A stretch of 64,000 nt of DNA from positions 885,695 to 949,694 of the forward strand of contig NZ_ACZP01000013.1 in assembly GCF_000176175.1 (NCBI RefSeq). Reading direction: 5' to 3'. This document shows positions 54,175-61,895 of this stretch, one piece after another; within the stretch, counting starts at the first letter, position 1; every line of letters begins with the position of its first letter. This DNA is from Vibrio furnissii CIP 102972 (GTDB taxonomy: Bacteria > Pseudomonadota > Gammaproteobacteria > Enterobacterales > Vibrionaceae). The translations under genes were made by a program, and so were the position numbers. The notes below the pieces were generated by a model, which saw nothing but the letters and a program-made list of their open reading frames with translations, made no database searches and was not told the DNA's origin.

Positions 54175-55962
54175 ATGGATAAGAAAAAGCAACGTAGCTT
54201 GAATATTTGGCTCAAGCAGCAAAGCAAACTCGCCAAGCGTTGGCTGATGCTTGCTGTAGGGCTCGGTGTGTTATCAAGCGTGTTTCTACTCGCCCAAGCC
54301 GCCCTTCTCGCCTCGATTCTGCATCAGCTCATTATTGAGCATGTCGACAAACACGAACTGATCCCATATTTCATCGGATTGGTGGTCACCATCGCCATTC
54401 GCGCAGGCTGTTCTTGGGCCCGTGAACTGGCTGGTTTTCGCGCCGGTCAGCAAATTCGAATCTACATTCGCCAGCTCATTTTCGACAAACTGCGCGCACT
54501 AGGCCCAGCCTACATCAAAGGCAAACCAGCGGGTGCATGGGCCACATTGACGCTGGAGCAGGTCGAGAATATGCACGACTTCTTCGCGCGTTACCTGCCG
54601 CAAATGTCGCTTTCAGTGCTGATCCCGTTTGTCATTCTTATTGTCGTATTCCCGGTCAACTGGGCTGCGGGTTTGATTTTCCTCATCACTGCACCGCTGG
54701 TTCCGCTTTTCATGGCCTTAGTCGGCATTAAAGCCGCTGATGCTGGGCGCAAAAACTTCAAAGCGCTGCAACGCTTATCCGGCCACTTCTACGACCGCCT
54801 GCAATCGATGACCACCATTCGTCTGTTTGACCGCACCGGTGCGGAAACGGAGCAGATGAAAGGCGCATCCGAAGTGTTTCGTAAACGCACCATGGATGTC
54901 CTGCGCATTGCGTTCTTGTCATCTGCTGTGTTGGAATTTTTCACTTCAATCTCGATTGCAATTACCGCGGTGTACTTCGGCTTTAGCTTTATCGGCGAAC
55001 TGAATTTCGGCGGCTATGGCGCCAGTGTCACGCTATTTGCTGGTATTTTTGTGCTGGTGCTTGCGCCTGAGTTCTATCAGCCATTGCGCGATCTAGGCAC
55101 TTTCTACCATGCGAAGCAGCAAGCCGTCGGCGCTGCCGAAAGCATTGTTGAGTTTTTGAATATCGATGTCAGTCAGGTGCAGTCGGGTTCACAAACCCTG
55201 CCGGAGATGCAAGGCGTCGAAATTGTTGCGCGCGATCTGGAAGTGTTCAGCCCAGAAGGCAAACGCCTTGTCGGCCCACTGACCTTTACGCTGAACAGCC
55301 AGCAGACGACCGCACTGGTCGGCCCAAGCGGCGCAGGCAAAACCAGTTTGATCAATGCCATTCTGGGTTTCATGCCTTACCGCGGTAGCTTGAGCATGAA
55401 CGGCATCGAACTGAGTGAACTGGATCATGCGCACTGGCGCAAACAGATCAGTTGGGTGGGACAAAACCCATTGTTGGTGCACGGCACCATTCGTGACAAC
55501 GTCACCCTGGGTAAATCCAATATCGCGGATGCGCAAGTACAAGCAGTCCTGGACAGCTCCTTTGCAGCTGAGTTTGTCAGCAAGCATGGCCTGGATTACC
55601 CAATCAGCGATCGCTCCGGCGGTTTGTCGGTAGGTCAGGCGCAGCGCCTTGCGCTGGCGCGCGCGATGTTGCAAAACGGCCAATTCTGGCTGTTGGATGA
55701 ACCGACCGCCAGTTTGGATGCCCGCAGCGAACAACTGGTAATGCAAGGCCTCAATCAACAAATCACGCACAAGACGGCGCTGCTGGTGACGCACCAACTG
55801 CTGCCACTCAAGTCTGTGAATCAAATCTTGGTGATGCAAGAGGGTCAGTTGGTTCAAGCGGGCGATTTTGCCACGCTCAGCCAACAAGAGGGCTTGTTTG
55901 CCACCATGTTAGCGTCCAACCAAGCCCTTCAAGAAGCCAATAAGGGGAACCTCGATGCGTGA
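54175..55962 (+). CDS. cydD: Heterodimeric ABC exporter subunit CydD
   Basis: A 595-residue half-transporter with an N-terminal six-helix domain (about 20-310) and a C-terminal ATPase. Walker A is GPSGAGKTS, the signature SGGLSVGQAQRLALA, and Walker B WLLDEPTASLD. CydDC exports glutathione and cysteine to the periplasm and is needed for assembly of cytochrome bd and periplasmic c-type cytochromes; a heme link has also been proposed. It overlaps cydC by eight bases. Confidence 0.96.
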   Translation: MDKKKQRSLNIWLKQQSKLAKRWLMLAVGLGVLSSVFLLAQAALLASILHQLIIEHVDKHELIPYFIGLVVTIAIRAGCSWARELAGFRAGQQIRIYIRQLIFDKLRALGPAYIKGKPAGAWATLTLEQVENMHDFFARYLPQMSLSVLIPFVILIVVFPVNWAAGLIFLITAPLVPLFMALVGIKAADAGRKNFKALQRLSGHFYDRLQSMTTIRLFDRTGAETEQMKGASEVFRKRTMDVLRIAFLSSAVLEFFTSISIAITAVYFGFSFIGELNFGGYGASVTLFAGIFVLVLAPEFYQPLRDLGTFYHAKQQAVGAAESIVEFLNIDVSQVQSGSQTLPEMQGVEIVARDLEVFSPEGKRLVGPLTFTLNSQQTTALVGPSGAGKTSLINAILGFMPYRGSLSMNGIELSELDHAHWRKQISWVGQNPLLVHGTIRDNVTLGKSNIADAQVQAVLDSSFAAEFVSKHGLDYPISDRSGGLSVGQAQRLALARAMLQNGQFWLLDEPTASLDARSEQLVMQGLNQQITHKTALLVTHQLLPLKSVNQILVMQEGQLVQAGDFATLSQQEGLFATMLASNQALQEANKGNLDA

Positions 55963-57676
55963 TTTACTGCCTTATCTGAAACTGTATAAAAAGCATTGGT
56001 TCGGCCTAACGCTGGGTATGCTGCTGGCGTTTGTCACGCTGTGCGCCTCGATTGGTTTGTTAACGCTGTCCGGCTGGTTCTTGTCTGCCGCAGCGGTGGC
56101 CGGGCTAAGCATCGCCCGTGAAACATTCAACTACATGTTGCCGGGCGCGTTTGTGCGCGGCTTTGCGATGGGGCGTACCGCTGGTCGTTGGGGCGAACGT
56201 GTGGTGAGCCACAACGCAACGTTCAAACTGCTGACCGACCTGCGTATCTTCTTCTTTGAAAAGCTGGCACCGATGATTCCGGGCCGCGTGTCGAACCTGC
56301 GCGATGCTGATCTGCTCAACCGTTTGGTGGCAGACATCGATGCGATGGACCACGTTTACCTGCGCCTCATTAGCCCAGTGACGGTGGGCGTCTTAGGCAT
56401 TGCAGCGCTTACGGCGCTCTTGTGCTGGTTTGATATGGCGTTGGGTTTGACGCTCGGTGGCGTGTTACTGGTACTCCTCTTGGTGTGGCCGGTGATGTTC
56501 TACAAGCTGGGGAAACGCAACGGCGCAGAGCTGACACAGCACAAAGCCGAGATGCGCGTTGCCACACTCGACTGGCTGCAAGGCTACAGCGAGCTGACCA
56601 TTTTTGGCGCGGAGTCTCGCTATCGTGACGCGATTTACGCGGCGCAGGAAAAACTGCTGGCAAACCAAAAAGTTAACGCAAGCTTTACCGGCCTTGCCTC
56701 TGCCCTGCTTCTGCTCGCGAACGGCTGGACCTTGGTGCTCATGCTGTGGCTGGCGGCCGATGGCGTCAATGGCCAAGCGCCAGATCCGATGATTGCTCTG
56801 GTGGTGTTTGCCACCATGGCCAGTGTTGAACTGCTGATGCCAATCGCGGGCGCGTTCCAACATCTGGGTCAAACGCTGACTTCAGCACGTCGCCTGAATG
56901 AGATCATCCTTTCTGAGCCGGATGTAAAATTCCCTAGCGAAGAAACACGTCATTCGGGTCAATTTGATATCACCTTTGAGCACCTGACGTTCAACTACAG
57001 CGGCGGCGAACAGCCAGCCTTGAAAGACGTCAGCCTGACCGTTCCAGCAGGCCACAAAGTGGCGATTGTTGGCCAAACGGGTTCAGGTAAATCGACGCTA
57101 ATTCAACTGCTGTGCCGCTACTGGGATGCACAACAAGGCGACATCCGTATTGCGGGCACGCGCCTGCAAGAGTGGAAAGAGAGCGATCTGCGTGCGGCAA
57201 TCAGTGTGGTGAGCCAGCGCGTTGATATTCTCAACGGCAGCCTGCGAGACAACCTCAGCATGGCAAAACCTCATGCTGATGACAGCGAACTGAGCGCGAT
57301 GCTAGAACGCGTGGGTCTGGGTAAGCTCCTCGAAGCGCCGGGGCTAGATACATGGCTCGGTGACGGTGGCCGCCAACTTTCAGGTGGTGAAAAACGCCGT
57401 ATTGGCATTGCCCGCGCCCTACTACACGATGGCCCAATCCTGCTACTAGATGAACCAACTGAAGGTTTGGATAAACAGACTGAGCAACAAATCATGGCGC
57501 TGTTTCAATCCCATTTCGAGAACAAGACGGTCATTTTCATTACCCACCGCCTAGTCGAACTGGAGACGATGGATGCCGTTTGCCTAATTGAGCAAGGTGA
57601 AATCGTCGAGCACGGCAGCCACCAAGCACTGTTGGCACAGCAAGGTCGCTACTTCCAGCTCAATCAAACACTGTGA
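55955..57676 (+). CDS. cydC: Heterodimeric ABC exporter subunit CydC
   Basis: A 573-residue partner of CydD: six transmembrane helices (about 15-300), then an ATPase with GQTGSGKST, LSGGEKRRIGIARAL and LLLDEPTEGLD. The start lies within the cydD stop (ATGCGTGA), so translation is coupled and the subunits are made in equal amounts. A terminator ends the unit. Confidence 0.96.
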   Translation: MRDLLPYLKLYKKHWFGLTLGMLLAFVTLCASIGLLTLSGWFLSAAAVAGLSIARETFNYMLPGAFVRGFAMGRTAGRWGERVVSHNATFKLLTDLRIFFFEKLAPMIPGRVSNLRDADLLNRLVADIDAMDHVYLRLISPVTVGVLGIAALTALLCWFDMALGLTLGGVLLVLLLVWPVMFYKLGKRNGAELTQHKAEMRVATLDWLQGYSELTIFGAESRYRDAIYAAQEKLLANQKVNASFTGLASALLLLANGWTLVLMLWLAADGVNGQAPDPMIALVVFATMASVELLMPIAGAFQHLGQTLTSARRLNEIILSEPDVKFPSEETRHSGQFDITFEHLTFNYSGGEQPALKDVSLTVPAGHKVAIVGQTGSGKSTLIQLLCRYWDAQQGDIRIAGTRLQEWKESDLRAAISVVSQRVDILNGSLRDNLSMAKPHADDSELSAMLERVGLGKLLEAPGLDTWLGDGGRQLSGGEKRRIGIARALLHDGPILLLDEPTEGLDKQTEQQIMALFQSHFENKTVIFITHRLVELETMDAVCLIEQGEIVEHGSHQALLAQQGRYFQLNQTL

Positions 57677-57697
57677 TGTGATGATCATTAAGATAGC

Positions 57698-57731
57698 AAA
57701 AGCCCCGTCGCCATTTGGCCCGGGGCTTTTC
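57698..57731. terminator. Terminator of cydDC
   Basis: AAAAGCCCCG and CGGGGCTTTT form a ten-bp stem around a 13-base loop. T and A runs allow use in either direction. Confidence 0.87.
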
Positions 57732-57880
57732 TTTGTCTAGTGTGGGAGAGGAATCTAGTTTCGAGTGGGTTGTCTTGACCATCTAATGGAATACGTTGCT
57801 GGTTTAGTTTGGTTTGCTTTGCTTTGGTTTGTTGCGCTTTGGATTGAACGAACCACGTGGCTTTGGTTAAAGCGCACCAG

Positions 57881-57906
57881 ATACTCTTTGCTGGCACAAA
57901 GAGTAT
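57881..57906. repeat. Perfect inverted repeat, 10-bp arms
   Basis: ATACTCTTTG (57881-57890), loop CTGGCA, CAAAGAGTAT (57897-57906). There is no U run after it, so it may be part of a repeated element or a protein site rather than a terminator. Confidence 0.7.
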
Positions 57907-57945
57907 CCAGAAAGTGCCTTTTGCTTCGTGATCGTCGGCCGGGAC

Positions 57946-57974
57946 GGTTTTAGGCGTTCCCGACGCCGAAAACC
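57946..57974. repeat. Hairpin with 12-bp imperfect stem
   Basis: GGTTTT-A-GGCGT (57946-57957), loop TCCCG, ACGCC-G-AAAACC (57963-57974). One A-G mismatch interrupts the stem. TAAAAA follows. It lies directly at the left edge of the AT-rich segment. Confidence 0.65.
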
Positions 57975-58341
57975 TAAAAACTCATCCATGAATTTTTCCC
58001 TGTTTGTAAGGTACAAATCTAACTCGTCACTGGATAGAATCTTGTTAGCGATACTTCTAAATTAGTATTTAACGGATTATCTTAGGTATCGAAAAACTCT
58101 AATCTAGTGACTAAATTCACTGCCTCACAATATTTCTAAATTCGTTTACATAAATCGAACTGTAAAATGGTTCCTAGTTTTATATAGGCTGACTCTTTCG
58201 GATAATTTTCGGCAAGGCAAACGTACAATAACAATTTGCAAATAAAATTACAGGCTGAAAAGGAACGGCATATTTGTTTTAATCCAATATAAGTAATTTC
58301 CCAAACGTGCTTAAGAAAACATCCAATTATGAGGTAGATGA

Positions 58342-59205
58342 TCACACCTGATTCTTTGTAGACAGCAATGGATTTGATTTTATACCTATTAACTCAAAGT
58401 GGGCATGGCGTAACGTTCGTTTATTTACACAACATTTTTTAAACTTTATCCCACTTCCACAAAAACAATGATCGTTCGGAGATAAGTCGATATATTTTTC
58501 ATTTGGTTTGTCAAACTCAATTCTAAGTATGCTTTTGAACCCTAAAGGACTTACCTTGTTTTCGATGATATACCCAACGATATTTTTCAAAACAGACATT
58601 CCTGCCTGCCCATCGTCTGGATTTAACACACAACGTTTATCGCTTGGATTTTCAACGATTGCAACGTGATCTAACTCTTTGAAGTTCCTTATGATAGCGT
58701 ATGCTAACTCACCGTCATACAATTCCCCCTTTAAATGTTTGCAATCAAGAGAGTCCATATCATTACCACATATACTACACTCATATTGTTCAACGACAGC
58801 ACCGATGCTTGAAAATAATTTGTATGGGTAGACTTGTTCAATGGATAAAAGTTGTTTCTCAAAAAAAGATACTGTGTCGCATTGACCGTAATAAAAACGC
58901 TTTATCAACCTCAAACCGTCAAGAGAGTCTTGCAATTTACACCAGGCGTCATAGAAACGGTGCTGCAAGACTAGACTCCAGAAGCTAGAAATGTTTTTTA
59001 ACGCTCTGAACAAGCATGTTTCGATATATACTTTATTTTTATCTTCTAAAAGCACATTACGCTTGAGTAACTCAAGTTCAGTTATCGCACGCTCAGCGGT
59101 GTCACTGGCATCTTCAAAAAAATTCAAGTCGATAAGCTTTATAATTTTTAAAGCATAATGCTCAGTGTCGATGCTATTGTTCCACTCGTTAAATAAACTA
59201 AGCAA
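58342..59205 (-). CDS. SEC-C motif protein of unknown function
   Basis: A 287-residue protein of low GC content, unlike its neighbours. The N-terminal 130 residues are helical. A middle zinc-like motif C143-x2-C146-x8-C155-x-H157 (YECSICGNDMDSLDCKHLKG) continues into ELYDGELAYAIIRN and DHVAIVENPSD, a pattern seen in HK97 prohead-protease-like and related proteins. The C-terminus carries a SEC-C motif, HCFCGSGIKFKKCC (246-259), a zinc-binding peptide also found at the end of SecA. It is two bases from the upstream gene in the same operon. The function is unknown; phage, defence or stress functions are all possible. Confidence 0.72.
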   Translation of the reverse strand: MLSLFNEWNNSIDTEHYALKIIKLIDLNFFEDASDTAERAITELELLKRNVLLEDKNKVYIETCLFRALKNISSFWSLVLQHRFYDAWCKLQDSLDGLRLIKRFYYGQCDTVSFFEKQLLSIEQVYPYKLFSSIGAVVEQYECSICGNDMDSLDCKHLKGELYDGELAYAIIRNFKELDHVAIVENPSDKRCVLNPDDGQAGMSVLKNIVGYIIENKVSPLGFKSILRIEFDKPNEKYIDLSPNDHCFCGSGIKFKKCCVNKRTLRHAHFELIGIKSNPLLSTKNQV

Positions 59206-59207
59206 AT

Positions 59208-59594
59208 TTAATCCTTAAAGAATTCATTCAAATCAAAGTTGTTAACCTTTTCTCTATAAAGTGACTCAGAACCCTTGAATTCAAAAAGTTTTTCAGTACC
59301 TGTCTGACTATCTTTGATACGGCATCGGACACTAACTTCATTCTTGTCTGTCGCTAAATCTCCACGGAATTTGAAGTTTAGATACTCAACCGTAAGGTTA
59401 AGGTAATTTAATAAATCAGGTTCACTGATTAACGTCACCAGTGGCAGAATTAGGGAGCTGTCGTTAAGTTTTAGCTTAGGCTGATTAGCAGGGAGTTTTA
59501 CTTCAATTGATGGCTGATGTTGGTTAATCCATTTACAAAACAACCCCGCTTCAGATGCTATCGAGCCATTTTCAATATTTACTTCTAAGTACAT
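59208..59594 (-). CDS. Orphan small protein paired with the SEC-C gene
   Basis: A 128-residue protein of unknown family, starting MYLEVNIENGSIAS. It looks mainly beta stranded in the middle (LPLVTLIS, LNLTVEYLNFKFRG, EVSVRCRIKD) and ends EFFKD. GAGGGA lies about ten bases before the ATG at 59594. An ATG at 59603 is only one base past GAGGG. Stop and next start are two bases apart, so translation with the SEC-C gene is coupled. AT-rich codon use matches its partner, not the chromosome. Confidence 0.65.
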   Translation of the reverse strand: MYLEVNIENGSIASEAGLFCKWINQHQPSIEVKLPANQPKLKLNDSSLILPLVTLISEPDLLNYLNLTVEYLNFKFRGDLATDKNEVSVRCRIKDSQTGTEKLFEFKGSESLYREKVNNFDLNEFFKD

Positions 59595-59736
59595 AAAAAT
59601 CATCCCTCAAGTCTAGAAGTGAATTGTCTCACAAATAGTTAGATACTTTGTAGCATAAGAAAAAATAAGGCAATTAATAAAAAAGAAATGTGTCCCAAGT
59701 CTTCTGCTGACAAACTTTGGGGCATAAACACTTTTG

Positions 59737-59768
59737 AAAGGCAGCGTACCGATGTGATCGCTGCTTTT
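59737..59768. terminator. Orphan hairpin terminator
   Basis: GCAGCG (59741-59746) pairs with CGCTGC (59759-59764), extended by AAAG on one side and TTTT on the other. No plus-strand gene ends upstream, so it may be a relic of a deleted gene or a second stop for rluB. Confidence 0.55.
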
Positions 59769-59818
59769 CTTTTGCTACTCATTGTTTGGGCTGCGATTTC
59801 ACGCCGTTTTCCGGGCAT

Positions 59819-59849
59819 AAAAAATCCCGGGACAAGCCCGGGATTTTTA
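59819..59849. terminator. Terminator of rluB
   Basis: AAAAATCCCGGG-ACAAG-CCCGGGATTTTT, a perfect 12-bp stem with A and T flanks usable in both directions. Confidence 0.9.
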
Positions 59850-59869
59850 TACGTTCTGGCGGCGAAAGA

Positions 59870-60814
59870 TTAACGACCTTTACGCGGCGAGCTGTTATTG
59901 CCCGCTTTTTGGCGAGATGCTGCGTCTTTGCGACGAGAGCTACCGCTGCGGCCAGCCGGAGCCGTGACACGTTCTTCGTGACGGCGCACTGCACGACGGA
60001 TTTTCTGGCTGCGTGAACGCTCACGTTTACGTGATGTGTTGTCTTTTGACACGTCCAGCATGGTGGTTTTCTCTGGCTTCAGTTCAACCAGCTCACGCAG
60101 GTAGTTCACATCTTTCAGGTCCAGTTCCATCCAACCGCCACGAGGCAGTTTCTTATCGAGGAAGATGTCACCGTAACGCACACGTTTCAGACGGCTTACT
60201 GTGGTTTCTTGCGATTCCCACAGACGACGAACTTCACGGTTACGACCTTCGTTGATCACCACGTAGAACGTATGGTTCATGCCTTCACCGCCTGCGTAGA
60301 CTACGTCTTCAAAGCGAGCCAGACCATCTTCCAGTTGCACACCGCGAACCAGATTGCGGATTTTATCTTCGGTCACATCACCGAAGACACGCACAAGGTA
60401 TTCACGTTCAACTTGACGGCTTGGGTGCATCAGGCGGTTCGCCAGTTCACCATCAGTTGTAAACAGCAGCAGACCTGAAGTGTTGGCATCCAGACGACCC
60501 ACCGAAATCCAGCGAGAACCACGAATCTTGGGTAGACGGTCAAATACTGTACGACGACCTTCAGGATCGTGACGAGTACACAGTTCACCTTCTGGCTTGT
60601 AGTACGCCAGTACGCGGCAAATGACTTCTTCTTGTGCTTTTGCAGACACAGCATGTCCGTCAATACGCACTACGGCGTTTTCATCTTCCAGGCGTTCGCC
60701 CAGTACAGCTACCTTGCCATTAACACTTACGCGCCCAGCTCGAATCAGAGCTTCTAGCTCACGACGAGAACCATGACCAGCACGTGCTAAAACCTTTTGT
60801 AACTTTTCGCTCAT
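59870..60814 (-). CDS. rluB: 23S rRNA pseudouridine(2605) synthase
   Basis: A 314-residue pseudouridine synthase with an N-terminal S4 RNA-binding domain ([20 protein letters not shown]) and the RsuA-type core. The catalytic Asp is in [13 protein letters not shown]. The last 50 residues are highly basic and disordered ([22 protein letters not shown]), which is typical of RluB. In E. coli it modifies U2605 of 23S rRNA. yciO lies upstream in the same orientation. Confidence 0.94.
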   Translation of the reverse strand: MSEKLQKVLARAGHGSRRELEALIRAGRVSVNGKVAVLGERLEDENAVVRIDGHAVSAKAQEEVICRVLAYYKPEGELCTRHDPEGRRTVFDRLPKIRGSRWISVGRLDANTSGLLLFTTDGELANRLMHPSRQVEREYLVRVFGDVTEDKIRNLVRGVQLEDGLARFEDVVYAGGEGMNHTFYVVINEGRNREVRRLWESQETTVSRLKRVRYGDIFLDKKLPRGGWMELDLKDVNYLRELVELKPEKTTMLDVSKDNTSRKRERSRSQKIRRAVRRHEERVTAPAGRSGSSRRKDAASRQKAGNNSSPRKGR

Positions 60815-60960
60815 TTATCTACCTAATTGTGTCGTCTTCTCAGACGTCGAATAACAAGATGCGACCTCAAAATCGCGGTCGCGTAGTATCGCAAATTCTC
60901 TCGCAAAAAGCACCCGTTTTATCAGGGGCTTTCACCCACGCGGCTTTTCCCGCAACCGGA

Positions 60961-61581
60961 TTATTGGAATGGGGTTGGATCACCGGCGCCAAAACGAACA
61001 ACTTGCATCTCATCGTCACTGAAATCGACAACGGTCGTTGGCTGCTCGCCCAAGTAACCCCCGTTCAAAATCACGTCAACCGCATGCTCTAGGCGGTCGC
61101 GGATCTCTTCTGGATCCGATTCTGTGGTTTCGTTGCCTGGCAAGATCAATGACGTCGACATCAACGGTTCGCCCATCGCTTCCAATAAATCCAGTGCAAT
61201 TTGATTGTTCGGCACACGAATACCGATGGTTTTACGCTTTGCATTCATCAAACGGCGCGGCACTTCTTTGGTCCCTTTAAAAATAAAGGTGTATGGCCCC
61301 GGCGTGTTGTTCTTCAACAAACGAAACGCGGTGTTATCCACGCGCGCGTACAGCGAGAGTTCAGACAAATCGCGGCACATCAACGTGAAGTTGTGCTTGT
61401 CGTCTAAACGTCGAATTTGGCAAATACGCTCCAACGCGTGTTTGTTTTCCAATTGGCAGCCCAGCGCGTAGCCGGAATCGGTCGGGTAAACCACCACACC
61501 ACCGTTACGAATGATAGCCACCGCTTGGGTGATCAAGCGCGCCTGCGGGTTTTCAGGATGCACATAAAAAAACTGGCTCAT
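60961..61581 (-). CDS. yciO: YciO family Sua5/YrdC-like protein
   Basis: A 206-residue protein with a YrdC-type fold: PTDSGYALGCQL (36-47), then IRRLDDKH, a glycine-less NFTLMCRDL and NTPGPYTFIFKG. It is closest to YciO rather than TsaC, which makes threonylcarbamoyl-adenylate for tRNA t6A; whether YciO does the same is unsettled. The ATG at 61581 was chosen because AGGA is six bases upstream, while the ATG two codons earlier overlaps it. It lies upstream of rluB, as in E. coli. Confidence 0.9.
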   Translation of the reverse strand: MSQFFYVHPENPQARLITQAVAIIRNGGVVVYPTDSGYALGCQLENKHALERICQIRRLDDKHNFTLMCRDLSELSLYARVDNTAFRLLKNNTPGPYTFIFKGTKEVPRRLMNAKRKTIGIRVPNNQIALDLLEAMGEPLMSTSLILPGNETTESDPEEIRDRLEHAVDVILNGGYLGEQPTTVVDFSDDEMQVVRFGAGDPTPFQ

Positions 61582-61895
61582 TGTCATTCCTCACTTTCGA
61601 GTTGGCAGGCTTTTAACGTCGTCCAACCCTGTATATTTTGCAATCAATAGTTTAGATATAGAATAACACGGCACAATAAACTCTGTCCTATTTCATTGGC
61701 ACTGACATACATTCAAGCGATTTAAAATGGATAGCGATGACTGGACATGGTCGGCACTGAGTGGAACCCATCAAGATGGATGAGGATGACGAAAAGGACT
61801 TTGCGCGGCTCGCCCCATAGTAACTTAACGATATCAAGACGAAGCCCCTTGAATCACCGCCCCTGATCGACCATCAGAAAGGCGGTGTTCCATGA
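61582..61895. other. Intergenic region before the hexosaminidase gene
   Basis: About 310 bases between same-strand genes. It contains a structured inverted repeat close to the hexosaminidase stop: CACCGCC (61855-61861), CTGAT (61863-61867), ATCAG (61873-61877), GGCGGTG (61881-61887), lacking a clear U run. The left half should include the yciO promoter. Confidence 0.45.

Larger units (their letters stand above)
57732..58341. other. Non-coding junction with two hairpins and G/T-rich repeats
   Basis: About 600 bases between convergent genes. The left part has a G/T-rich stretch with repeated TTTGGTTTGC-like units (57800-57845). Two long perfect or near-perfect inverted repeats follow, at 57881-57906 and 57946-57974. 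From 57,980 on, the DNA becomes AT rich and continuous with the downstream low-GC genes. No gene is called here. Confidence 0.5.

Noticed and set aside
57765..57953. Plus-strand frame of 62 codons beginning MGCLDHLMEYVAGL
   Set aside because: Its Trp and Leu richness comes from the G/T-rich repeat tract, and it runs through two inverted repeats. It is probably not coding.
58136..58345. GTG-started 69-codon minus-strand frame overlapping the SEC-C stop
   Set aside because: The overlap of start and stop looks like coupling, and the N-terminus is hydrophobic, but there is no ribosome site of note and no family resemblance. AT-rich DNA gives such frames by chance. It remains possible as a third gene of the cassette.
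59688..59873. Plus-strand frame of 61 codons between the AT-rich pair and rluB
   Set aside because: It passes through two terminator hairpins and overlaps the end of rluB, so it is unlikely to be translated.
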